Origin: Dissophora ornata
Lineage: Eukaryota; Mortierellomycota; Mortierellomycetes; Mortierellales; Mortierellaceae
DNA length: 64,000 bases
Direction: 5' to 3'
NCBI GenBank assembly: GCA_025201705.1
Contig: MU616652.1
Coordinates: forward strand, 1-64,000
Shown here: positions 22,325-33,495 of the stretch, piece by piece
How the letters are laid out: the number at the start of each line of letters is the position of its first letter
Numbering within the stretch: the first letter of the stretch is position 1
Made by a program: the position numbers and the translations under genes
The notes under the pieces: generated by a model
What the model was told of the DNA's origin: nothing
The model's input: the letters and a program-made list of their open reading frames with translations, nothing else
Database searches by the model: none

Positions 22325-23470
22325 GGAGAAGACAGCTTTTGGAAGCCGTCTGTTCTCTTTTTTGTCGTTAACCTCCATCCTATGTATCATCCTCATGTAT
22401 ACCATATACCTTTAATAAAATAAAATAAAATGCTGCCTTCCCGCAGACAGAGTAGCAACCTAGACCGGAATTGACGCTGGGAGCTGAATATGCTTTTTTA
22501 TTATTATTGTTGGTTTCTGCAGGATAGAATCACGGCGGAGTCAAATAACTTGCAGATGAGTGAAAAAAAAAAAGAAAGAAAAAAAGGGGGGGCTTTGATG
22601 GGCACGTTCGATGTATTCTCGCGCGGCGTTTGTTCGCATCAATAGTGTGTGGAGGGAAATCCCCTCAAATGAACAGAGATTGCGTTCGGTTTTGATGGCT
22701 TCGCCAATAAGAGAGTGCTTACTTTTTTTATTTTTTTTTTGAAGAACGAGAGAGGGTGATGCACTCTATTCATTGTCGTCCTGACCCTCGTGGACCTTCT
22801 AATTACCCCGAGACAATTCGCGACTCGAGCGAAAATAGCACGAGAATAACCGATCACCCCCCCCCTGGAACGAAAAGAGAACACAGGACTACTGCCGGGC
22901 GCCCCTAGAACTAAAGAAAAAAGAAAAAAAATCGTGATACAGAGAAGCGCGAAGCTCATTTCGCTTCTGCATCTATGCACAAGGGTGCGACTGGCTTCTA
23001 GCGATTTCCCTAGCCGGATAAAAATATTATGTGTTAGTCGTGTGGTCTTAAATCGGGGTGTAGATTGTAGATTGTAGATTGTGCCTGAAAACAGTGATGG
23101 GTTGTCAGCTCAAATTCAGGACAAACAAACAATTGCGGCCAACGTGAAATACGTATCAGATCACGTTGCTAGACAGTTTGCATCTTACGCCCAAATGTAT
23201 TTTTGTCTGCTCACGAAACAATGTCCTTCACAATTGCTCCTGCTGAGACCATATCATCTCTGATCGACCGTCCCTTCCGCTTTCCTGAGCTTCCCTTGAC
23301 CTCTCAAGTTCATAGACACGACCCTCATCCTCTTTAAAGCTCCGCATGTATCATCGACGACAGGCGCCGTGGAATACGCGTCGGCTTGAGATTCAGTACG
23401 CCTCATGCTAAGGCGCTGCCTTTTTTTTCTATACCCTGTTATCTTGGACTACTAAAGGAACTGGGGGGGG

Positions 23471-23695
23471 GGTCGCCAGGACATCACTGCCGACTACAGC
23501 GATCAGGTCGACTATGACGTTATTCTTGGAATGCCGTGGACCAAGAAAGTCGGATTCTTTATGGACACTTTCGATGCGATGTGGACGGCAAGCAGCGCAT
23601 CACACTCTGAAGAACTCGAGCCTGCACTTGGCTTCAGTTGTGACTCTCTAACTCTCTGCCCAGTTCAGCGACTAGCTTCATTCTGCGGGATCTGA
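23471..23695 (+). pseudogene. Probable retroelement (retropepsin-like) remnant
   Basis: A 75-codon open fragment without a start carries the segment YDVILGMPWTKK. The D-[VI]-I-L-G-M-x-W pattern is the C-terminal flap of retropepsins in Ty3/gypsy-type gag-pol polyproteins. No D-S/T-G active site precedes it, and no reverse transcriptase, integrase or LTR was found nearby. It is therefore at most a short decayed fragment, and a chance open frame cannot be excluded. Confidence 0.4.
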
Positions 23696-24887
23696 TCTCA
23701 TCTTGAAAGTTCGTGGGACTCTATGGATTCGATCTCGATATTGAATTTTCGTTCCCATCGCTACGGCGCTATTACACGACATTTCAAGGTCCTATATGCT
23801 TGCAGATTCTAATCAGAAGGTACAGTCGATTTTGACGTTCCGCCTGCGCTGCTGGTGTAAAATCGGAATTTTGGACATGATTCACTCTGGCGAGCAATGG
23901 GTCAATCCAGTTCCACAGAAATTATATCTGTTAGACTATTCGAGTTACCAGTAACATACTAATCAGCTCATTGCTTGACCCGCAGACGAGACGCACGGGG
24001 GACCGTGTGTATCTGTAAGAAATGTAGACAGAGTGAGTTTTGACGTTTCCCTCAAACCATACGTATCCCATACTCCCGATTCGACCCCACATCAACATGT
24101 AATAATAAACCCAGACGTTGGACAAGCAATTGTAACTAAACGCCTATTCCAAGCAACGTCCTATGCGAGCCCTGTTTCTACCTCTTGTCGTTACAACTGT
24201 TAACGGTGGATCGTCCGAGAAGAGCATCCAAAGCGGCCTAAAAGTCATCGCAACCCTGTGACCTTTGAATGGGCTTACTACTCTTCCTAGTAGTCTGTTC
24301 CTATTGATCCTTCTTTGCCACTGCTGCCATATTTTTAGCTCCATCTGTCCACGAGACCAATTTCCAAGATGGCAATGTCAAATAAAGCCATGCACCCATT
24401 TTCTTTTCAATACTTTCAAATTTGTGACACCTGGCAGAGAGGACAAAACGACGAAAGGATAAAGGAAGCAGGATCGAGAACCTATGGATCCGGAAATACA
24501 TGAAATGATCATCCATAGAGTGTCTATGGAGTAGCTATTCATTATTCCCACCAGCAACCTTGGCAGCACACCCACAACAGCGAAATTTTTGCAAAGACTT
24601 TTTTGAAAAAACTGCAACTTGGAAGACTTCAGGGTTGTACCCCCAAGCTCTTTCTTCTCCTTCCTCCTTTGCGCTTTCATGGCTGCTCACTCTGCTGAGG
24701 GTCAAGGTCTCACGTGGCCTCTTGCTGGACAGTTGTCCGAGTCCCGGCGACGCGTGGGCCGCCACCTCTGTTGCTGTCCTGTTTCGGCGGGAACTCACCC
24801 TCCTATCGTCCATGGACATTGAGATCAAATTCACCGTGCAGTGTTGCAGGAGGAGTCGAAAAAAAAACTCACTTAGACAAAAGAGAA

Positions 24888-24958
24888 TGCGTGGTCCGGG
24901 AATCGAACCCGGGTCTACCGCGTGGCAGGCGGTAATTATACCACTAAACCAACCACGC
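24888..24958 (-). tRNA. tRNA-Gly (GCC)
   Basis: A 71-nt cloverleaf on the minus strand: acceptor GCGTGGT pairs with ACCACGC, the discriminator base is A, the D-arm is GGTTTAGTGGTA, the anticodon loop is CTGCCAC with anticodon GCC, and the T-arm is CCGGGTTCGATTCCCGG. No intron and no encoded CCA. T-runs downstream on the coding strand (about 24879-24882 and 24860-24868) would stop Pol III. Confidence 0.96.
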
Positions 24959-25010
24959 TACTTGCTTGATGTTCAGATGCTTTCAAAAACATTGATGAAC
25001 CAACGCTACA

Positions 25011-25048
25011 TCACGTGACATACATTCATGTCTGTGATGGTCACGTGA
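25011..25048. promoter_or_regulatory. Two identical E-box palindromes (TCACGTGA)
   Basis: TCACGTGA occurs at 25011-25018 and again at 25041-25048, 53 and 83 bp upstream of the tRNA-Gly 5' end. The octamer contains the CACGTG core read by bHLH factors of the Cbf1/USF/Pho4 kind. Confidence 0.5.
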
Positions 25049-26860
25049 GTCCCGTGACTATTGATGCACATATAGAATTTTCCACGGTGTGTCGGCGGGT
25101 GAGCCAAAAGTCCTCTGAATCCGACATGGATCTGCTAATATCGAATGGAACTATGACGGCATTTGTATGGGCGGCGAGGGCGGGGGGTTGGAAGTAGTAT
25201 GCACAGTACTCTAACGTGTCGGCTTTCAATCGAGTCGTTTTCAACGGGGGCTTTGGGGAGGAGAAGAACGTGCGTGGATTTGCGTGTTTCGATTTGAACA
25301 GAAAAATATAATAAATTTCTTAGCACGTTGAGAGAGGGAGCCATTGAGAGTTGCAGAGACAGCCCACGTTTTTTCAATTGACCCTGAAATATGCATAAAA
25401 AAACTATTTGGGGCAAGTTTTCAGGTACATACACTGTAGAACTGTAGAATGTCAAGAAACCCTCGCCCCTCGCTTTTGTGGAAACAGAGAACGTTTACCC
25501 TTCCGTCCCCACTGATTACCCTCTTGTTTGCTCTCTGAGAGGAAGAGTGGACACAGACGCTAGGATTAAGCATATGATCAGAAGGGAAAACAGACGCGTC
25601 CAGTCCAACGCCCACGCCTTGTCCATCCGAACAAGAAGGAGGTGCATGTTGCAAGAAGTTGGCTCGAGCCAATAAGATTGGGCTTCGCAAGCATTCCTCC
25701 GACAGATCTCCAGCCTGTGGGTTGAGGTGTCTGTGCCTTTGTCAGATAAGTTCCGAAAGCCGCACTTCATGTGTACGACGTGCGAAATTGTGATATCTGA
25801 TCTGTGTACCTTTGTTGTGCGTTTTCTTGTCAGCAATAGCAGCGGTCAGCGCATACACGCCTTTGTTTGCTCCATTTTCGCTCGCTCTCTCCGTCTCACC
25901 ATTTTCGCTTCTCTCTCTTTTCTTGTCATGGACAAATAGGCAGAAAAAAGGTTATCGCCAGACAACACAAAAGCAACTATATCATATGTATTTTTGTCCC
26001 TTGTCTTCGAACACAACACGTTTCACCCAATTCAGATTTGACTAGCGAGCACGCGCTGGGAAAAATATCTCGGTTTCGGTCTAGGAGCAACAAAAAGTCA
26101 AATTGAGCACAACCGCAATCACCAAGCAAACACGGTTCTGCCACTGTACACACTAGAGCAATCTCTGTCGTCCAGTCAAGACTCGCGACGACGACGAGTG
26201 TTCATCGCGCCTGCTCTTGGAAGGAGGGGTGGTACTCAGCGATGACCTATGCCAAAGTATAAAGTACATGCTTACTCTTTTTTTTTTTTTTCTTGTTTTG
26301 CCCGTGGGGTGCTTATACAGAAAAAGGAATGGAGTGGGGGTGTGCCAGAATGTTACTCTGACAACCATTCAATCGCAGAAAGAGTTGGACCTTTTTTTGG
26401 GTTTTCATATGTGTTGCCTTCATGACCCTATTGCCTCCCAACAACATGCTGCTTGTGACAATTGCATCACAGAAGGTGATATGGCATGTCCTTTTGTGTG
26501 CCATATACGCTCATGATTGTCCTCACTGTCTGAACTATTTTCCAAATCGAGACCAACCTCTTTGAAACTTATGCAACTCGCAAGATGTCTATACTGGCCC
26601 ACGTACGTAAGGTATGTGTGAACGAATCACTGGCGAAGAAGGGAAGAAGATGCTATGCGCCAGGGACGTAGCAGTGCAGGGTAGGCAAGCAAGATGACGA
26701 AGTTCGACAACGGCATGAATTGTACTTCATCCAGGGATTTTATTCGCCTCTTTGGTTCAATTCAAACTAAAATCGCAACAGTTTGGTCAGTTGGTCTATA
26801 ATACAAAAGTACTACAAACGCGCTCAAATTTCGTGCATCGGATCTCCTTAGCCAGGTCAT

Positions 26861-27404
26861 TATAAAAGGTGGACCTGAAAAAACCGGCTGAATCGCCTCC
26901 CTCTCCTCCCTTTCTCGAATCTGCTTTCTGTACACATCTTTCCTCCCCTACTGCTGTGTTATCAGTCCGATCGTCCCTGACTCTTACTCCTCTTCGCCGT
27001 TCCGCATTTCTGTTCGTGTTCGCCGTTGATTTCTCCTTCCTTTCCTTCTGTGCAATACACACTCCTCTTCCTCTCGGTAATTCGCCTACTTCCGTTCACA
27101 TCATCTTCGCCAGTACATTTACATTTGGTCGCGTCACTCTCTTTCTCATCAGATTCTTTTCTTCTTTTCCCTTATCGGTGATCCGTTGCTACTTGGCTCT
27201 ATCTCCTTGGTAAGTACTGTAACGACTTTTAGAACTAAAAACTGACGCGTCCTAGGTTAGAATCTGTACTTCAAAGATCCCTCCTGGTGCCCACCAAGCT
27301 CAGTGGAGGGTACAAATAGGTAGTATTTTTTATGTTTGTCGCTGACATTATCATTCGATGCATCCTCCTAGTACAAACAGGGGTTCAACAAAACACACCT
27401 TTAG
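26861..27404 (+). promoter_or_regulatory. BTA1 promoter TATA box, CT-rich leader and probable 5'UTR intron
   Basis: TATAAAAGG at 26861-26869 is followed by a CT-rich stretch to 27209. A consensus donor GTAAGT lies at 27210, and acceptors occur at about 27371, 27380 and 27404, just before the ATG at 27417. The pattern fits a transcript start near 26890 with a leader intron; the exact acceptor is uncertain. Confidence 0.5.
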
Positions 27405-27416
27405 AAATCACCAAGA

Positions 27417-30400
27417 ATGCACACACCTTCAAAGCTTCCAGTCTCAGGCTCAATGGTTGCCCTGATGGTCGCCTCGACCTCTGTGGCCCTGTACCTCCTC
27501 AACACGACTGAGAACTTTAAGAAGGCTCAGGAGATGGCAGTGACCTCTCAGCTGGCGTTCCTGGGCGCAGTCTCGGCCTTTGTGTTGCTGTTGATTGGAT
27601 CTTTTGATCAGATCAAGGCTCCCCTGAAGTTCATTTACTCGTGTTTCCTCAAGCCCTTGGGAAAGACCGGTGACAGTTCTTCGCAGCAGGGTCGCCTGGA
27701 GGCCTTTTACAAGGAACAAGCTGAAAGTAAGTGATTTCTCTCTTTTATTTAATTTTTTTAATCTTTTTTTTTTATCGTTCAAAACCGGTATGCTTCTTGT
27801 TTGCTTTGTTCTGGTTCTTAATCTCGAAAAGGAGAATCAGGGAAGGGACCTCTTCTCCGGGAGGGTTGCCAAGGTGCTTGAGTGAAAGAAAGGGGTGTGA
27901 AGCAGAATCTGCAAGCTGGCTGCGAGCCCGAATGCTATCTCATCAGTGTGTTACATCGAGAAGGATGAGGGACGACATATGTTCACAAGCGTGTCATCCT
28001 TTATGGGTCAGGAGAGGAAGGGAGTGGGGGCATCATTGGCTAAAGCTCATCCCTGTTGGCTCGCGCCCAGATACTGTAGACAAGGGCGCTTCTAGACTGG
28101 TTACTAGGCCCAGGGGGGGGTTAGAGATCATACAAGAGGAATAGAACGACGTGACGACATGAGTTCGACGCATTCACAGTCGATACTCCACCGCTCGCTA
28201 TCGGTGGTTCTTTTGGCACCTAACTGGCGTGTCCGGACTGCAGATTGACACAAATGTTGACTAATGCCCTGCAATTCCTTCCCACGCCTGATCACCAATA
28301 GTTTACGATGAGACCCGAGGTGGTTTGCTCCGTGGTCGCAGCAGCATGCTTGCCCTGGTCGCGGCTCAGCTCAAGGAGCAGCTCAAGACCTCCGGCTCCG
28401 ACAAGGCCCCCATTTGGATTGATCTCGGTGGTGGAACTGGTAAGTACCACCGCTCAACCTCGAATCACCATCGATCTCCATGGCGACCTAGCCATGTACA
28501 TCACTGCCGTTTTCATTCCTGATCCTCGCTCCCGAGCTCACAAACATTTATTCCTATCATCCATTCAGGTTGGAACATTGAACAGATGAACAACTATTTC
28601 CCTATCAACAAGTTTGAGCGTGTCTACCTTGTGGATCTCTGCCCTTCCCTTTGCCGAATTGCCCGCGAGCGCTTCCAAAAGTTTGGTTGGACCAACGTTG
28701 TTGTCCTTTGCGAGGATGCCCTCGGATCCAACTTCCCTGGTATGAGCGACCCCAAGGGCAAGGTTGATCTGATTACCATGTCGTACTCTCTGTCCATGAT
28801 GGACAACTACTACGCTGTCGTCGACCATGTCCACTCCATGCTCGAGCCCAAGGCTGGCATTATTGGTGTCTCCGACTTTTATGCCTCGAACAACGTCCAG
28901 AAGGCCAGCAGCCATGGCATCGAAGACTTCCAGTGCAATTGGTGGACCCGCAACTTTTGGCAGATCTGGTTTGCTTTCGACCACGTTCACCTCCATGCTT
29001 CGCGCCGCGAGTACCTCGAGCATCGCTTCGATGTTAAGAAGGCGATCAATGGCCGCAACCACTTTGTGATTCCATTTTTCGTTCAGATCCCCTATTACAT
29101 CTGGGTTGGTCAGAAGAAGCGCCCCGAGGCCCAGAAGGGGCGTTCCATCCCTTCAAAGGGACTCTCGCCTAACTTGACCATGTCTCTCTCGTCGGATGAG
29201 GAGATTGATGAGCCCACTCTCCTTCAGCTCCAGATGAACGATCTCCGCCCTCGCTCTATGTCAACGGACTCCAGCTGGAGCCAGGGTTCCGTCCCCGATA
29301 GCCCCCGTAGTGTTGGTTCCTCCAGAACCTTGGTTTCCTCTCCCTTGTCCTCGAAGGCCTTGCTTGAGAAGCAGACCGAAATCCGATTTGGCCCCAAGCT
29401 GAGCCAGTGGAGACTCCCATACAACCCCACGTTGCCCTGCCACACGCAGTTCAGGTCTTACATCTACGCTTTCACCTGGGAGGACCCCCGCATCGACCTC
29501 GAAGTCCTTAGCGTGCAAAAGGACGACGTCATGTTTGTTATTACTTCCGCGGGAGACAATGCGCTTGAGTATGCACTCCAGGGAGAGCCTAGCCGTATCC
29601 ACTGCGTTGACATGAACCCTTGCCAGAACCATCTTCTCGAGCTCAAGCTTGCTGCAATCAAGAACCTTTCGTACTCGGACTTTTGGCAAATGTTTGGCGA
29701 CGGCCGCCACTCGGATTTCCGCCGCATTCTCGTTGATCAGTTGTCCCCTTCGCTCTCTTCTGCAGCGCTGCAGTTTTGGTACAAGAACAGGAGCACGTTT
29801 GACGATTGCTTTTACGAGACTGGATACTCTGGATTGGCCCTGAGGCTCTTCAAGTGGCTCGTGAGGATCAAGGGTCTGTCCAAGACTGTGGGGGAGATCA
29901 CGACTACCGATGACATTCGCGTTCAGGAGCAGCTCTGGGAGAACGTTGTCAAGCCCTCAACACTACCTGTCTGGCTCGTTGAGCGGGTGCTCTCTCACCC
30001 TGCTTTCTTGTGGAATGCCCTCGGCGTGCCCATCAACCAGATGAAACTCATCCTGGACGAAGGCACCGCAGTCCAGTACATCTATGACACGCTCGACTCG
30101 ATCATGACCCGATCACTGTTCAGGGATGACCAATACTTTTACAACCTCGTCGTTAACCGCAAGTACACGCACGAGTCTTGCCCATCGTACTTGACTGAGG
30201 CTGGATTCCAGAAGCTCAAGGAGAAGCAGGCGACAGATGCCATGTTGATGCACACAAAGTCAATCATCGAGGTGTTGAAGTCGCTGGCGGACGGAGAGTT
30301 AACCAAGGCGGTGTTGATGGACCACATGGACTGGTTCGACCCCAAGGATGCAGATGATGAGATCAAGGAGGTTGCAAGGGCAGTGCGCACAGGAGGCATG

Positions 30401-30559
30401 GTTCTCTGGAGGAGTGCTGGTCGCAAGCCCTGGTACAATGCTCTGTTTGAGAAGTACGGCTTTGAAGTTCAGCCAGTCGGCGTTCGTGTCCCGGGTAGTG
30501 GCGAGTCGATCGACCGTGTGAACATGTATGCATCCTGCTACATTGCGATCAAGAAGTAG
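27417..30559 (+). CDS. BTA1: Betaine lipid (DGTS) synthase, 812 aa
   Basis: Three exons (27417-27726, 28302-28439, 28569-30559) join in frame to 812 residues. Two hydrophobic segments near 13-30 and 43-62 should anchor the protein, probably in the ER. A methyltransferase domain follows, with the SAM-binding IDLGGGTGWN motif at about 143-152 (BtaB-like). After a Ser-rich linker (about 255-310) comes the C-terminal DUF3419/BtaA-like 3-amino-3-carboxypropyl transferase part (about 330-812). The enzyme transfers the homoserine moiety of SAM to diacylglycerol and trimethylates it to make DGTS, a phosphorus-free membrane lipid. The methyltransferase-first order is the fungal one, reverse to the algal enzyme. 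Intron 1 is long (575 nt). Confidence 0.93.
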
Positions 30560-31185
30560 ATGATTCGCAATACCACCGAGGAGAGGTTCTCCGGAGGACC
30601 ACCGCAACCCCAAATAATTCGTGCTCTGTTCACGAAATGTATCTAGTTTTCCTCTTGTTTATGATTCCCCATCGACCTTTTTGCTTGTTTTCCTTTCCTG
30701 CTCTCCACTCCGTTGTATGTACCCATGTAAATGATGTAATAAAAAAAAAAAAAACGAAAAAAACGAAAAGAACAGGCTGTTCTCAGGGTCACTACGGCAG
30801 ATGTAGATCTCGAGATATCTGCTGGTCAATGCCTGGTTTAATGAGGAGTCGAATCTCGGTCGATTCCAACCAGGCCAGGAGGATCCGCAGGCATGGGCAA
30901 ACACGGCGCGCCGTTGGTGGGCCACTTTGAGATTGTATGGTGGTGTGGCAGTGGGCGCGGTACGGCAGCCACAAGAGTCGATGGTGGTCATGCTAATAAT
31001 AACAGTCGGCGCATTGACGAAGGGTAAAAAGGTGCCCAAAGCAGCCAAGCGTTCCTCGATCACAGCGCGTTCTCTTTCCTCTTCCATCCCTCCATTTCCT
31101 CCTCCCATCCCGCCCATCCCCATCCCTCCAACCTCCTCCCTTCCCCCGGCGCACCGCACCGACATCCGCATATCCCGGTCGAGCC
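30560..31185. other. Non-coding spacer, about 625 bp
   Basis: BTA1 3' end (AATAAA and a long A-run at about 30738-30754) and the CT-rich leader of the RING gene. No supported gene. Confidence 0.5.
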
Positions 31186-33495
31186 ATGGATGTCTTTGCG
31201 AGGGGTGATATCATGAGCCGCAGTGACGGCGACCCGCGCGAGGATGCGGTGGCTGCTGCTGACACAGACAGCAATGTGCTGCACGCAGCCCATGCAGCGG
31301 ATGTATTCACTATTACCGTCGGCGCACCAGCCGGCTCCACCGCCGCCGCCGATAGTCCGCCCACGCCCTCCTCGCCCACGTCCTCTACCTCGTCATCATC
31401 CTCAAGCTACTACTCCTCCATCTCCACCCCCTATCCAATCGTGCAATCATCTCCATCGCTCATTGATTCTGTTCGCTCCTCTGCACGCAGCAACAAACCA
31501 CATCCGCACCCATACTCGGCCCATGCCCTCCATTCGTCCATTCCACCTCTACCCCACTACCGCTCCCTCCCAATCGACCTGTCGCAACACCACCCGCTGT
31601 CGTCCTTGCCCCGTCAGCACTCTCTCCCTCTTCCCTCTCAGTCCGATTCACATTTGCTAGACTCGACCTTACTCCTCCCGCACCAGTCCCTAATGTCCAC
31701 CTACCCGCCACCACCCTCCGCACCGCCAGAACCCTCTCCCCAACCTCAGCTTCCAGACACTGAGCTGCACAGCACTGAGCTGCACAGCACTGAGCTGCAC
31801 AACGCCGAGTACGATGATGCTGACACCGCCTCTACCGCCGCCCCCCGCCCTCGGTCTGTGCTGGACATGGCGATCGATACCGCCAGCATCAACGCCGCAG
31901 GCCGAGCAGTGCGAAGAAACGCCATCAGTCGATTGTCCTCGCGGTGGAGGGACATCCCAAGAAACGCTCGTATCTTTCTCATTTTCAATGGCATCATGGC
32001 CGTAGTCAAGGTAACAATTTATCGGCAATTAATGCTATTATTTGTCTGGCTCACACACGCAACAATAGATTGCGTAACAAGATGTCATTCTATCAGTCTA
32101 TCACGGAACAAAAGGATGCGCCGTCCACGTACACGAACTCATCTCTCAGTTCCCGACACTCTTCCTGGGTGAAGGCTGCTGCTCTGCGGGAGCTGTTTTC
32201 TACGCAGGAGCGTCAACATCAATATGCCAATGCTAGACAGCAGTTTTGCTCTAGACTGGCGCATGACTCGTCAATGACGATCCTCGATTTTAAATATGCG
32301 GACTGTGTTCACAGTCATTCGTGCGACCTCGGCGCAACAAGAGCTGCCTTGGGACATGTCTGTCGCACTTTCATAACACACGACTAACCCCGTGACTCCC
32401 CATGCGACCCCTACCTGGCTGCCTGTTTCTCTCTAGATCGTGGCAACAGTGGTAGTCTTGGTCCTGGACAGGGACATGTCGTGTCCGTATCTAGAAGTTC
32501 TCCTCATCCTTTACGTCATCCGGACCGCCATCGGATTCCCCTTTGCTCTCTACTCACACTTACACCCACGAGTCCAGGGAGCACCATTCACTACTAGAGA
32601 CATTATTCTGGAAAGACAACGGACCATGATGGAAATCGCAGGAACTTGTCTATTCTTCTTGTCCAACTATTTCCTGTTCGCACAGGCACAGTGTCGGCAA
32701 GAAGCGCCTGCAGTTTACTACATGACCGTCTTCTACGTGATCCTGGGATACGTTGTCATTCTCATCCCCCTCATTTTGTGCCTTGCTGTCATCCTCTGTC
32801 TGCCGCTGGTACTCAGGATAATGAGAGCGCTGGACTTGGGGCCGATCGTTGGTACCAAGGGAGCAACCGAGCAGATGATTGCGGCAATCCCAATTGTGAA
32901 GTACAGGAAGCCCGTTGTTGTTGAGCTAGATGGAGGGAACGGCAATAATGAGGCTACGGTTGACATGCGTGAGGAATCTGGAGACCGAATTGAAACGTGT
33001 GTGGATACGATGCCATCGACCAACCCAGTAGTTTCGGGACAGTCAAATTCAACAGCGGCACCGCCGCCGGCATCGGGTAGACCCAAGAGAAGGATATTCG
33101 GGGGTTTCAGAAAGGGCAAGAAACAGTCTGCTTCGGCTAGACCGGTTGAGAATTTATCAGTAGCCGTTGCGGTCGAATACCTGACCCTGGCAGATCCTCA
33201 GGATGCGATCTGCGCGATCTGTCTCTGTGATTACGAAGATGAAGAGGAGCTGAGGAAGATGAGGTGCAATCATTATTTCCACAAGGATTGTGTGGATGAG
33301 TGGCTGCGGCTGAACAGGAACTGCCCGCTTTGTAAACGTGACATTGATGAACAGGCTGAGAGGCGTGATCCAGCTGCGGCGGAATCAAGTGTGGCAGCTC
33401 CAGCGCTAGCCCCAACATCGCCTTCAATACCGCCCTTAGCACCCTTTTCAGCGCCTTCACCGACAATATCATCATCTAGGTCGGCGGGGAACTGA
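31186..33495 (+). CDS. Multi-pass membrane RING-H2 E3 ubiquitin ligase, 627 aa
   Basis: Two exons (31186-32010, 32437-33495) join in phase 0 to 627 residues. Residues 1-240 are a Ser/Pro/His-rich cytosolic leader with three ELHST repeats. Four hydrophobic spans follow at about 263-290, 300-320, 348-366 and 376-405. The RING-H2 finger at 534-575 fits C-x2-C-x14-C-x-H-x2-H-x2-C-x10-C-x2-C exactly. The Ser/Pro-rich tail is about 40 residues. TM bundle followed by a RING near the C-terminus resembles plant At4g11680-type ligases. It should ubiquitinate membrane or nearby proteins with an E2 partner; substrates are unknown. The 426-nt intron splits the first membrane segment. Confidence 0.88.
31756..31800 (+). 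repeat. Three 15-bp tandem repeats in the RING gene
   Basis: Three head-to-tail copies of CTGAGCTGCACAGCA-type units encode repeated ELHST. The third copy is altered at its end. Confidence 0.8.

Larger units (their letters stand above)
22325..27416. other. Gene-poor region of about 5 kb
   Basis: Contains one tRNA-Gly, two identical E-box octamers, a probable retroelement fragment, homopolymer runs, and at its right end the BTA1 promoter and leader. No other open frame here shows protein-like composition or motifs. Confidence 0.55.

Noticed and set aside
22936..22947. GATACAGAGAAG, a match to the core of U6 snRNA
   Set aside because: Only 12 nt match. The flanking AGCATGGCCCCTGCGC-type sequence and the rest of U6 are missing, so it is chance.
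32011..32436. Extra exon inside the 426-nt RING-gene intron
   Set aside because: The flanking exons already join in phase 0 and continue the membrane domain; the open frame in the intron has no matching splice pair or domain.
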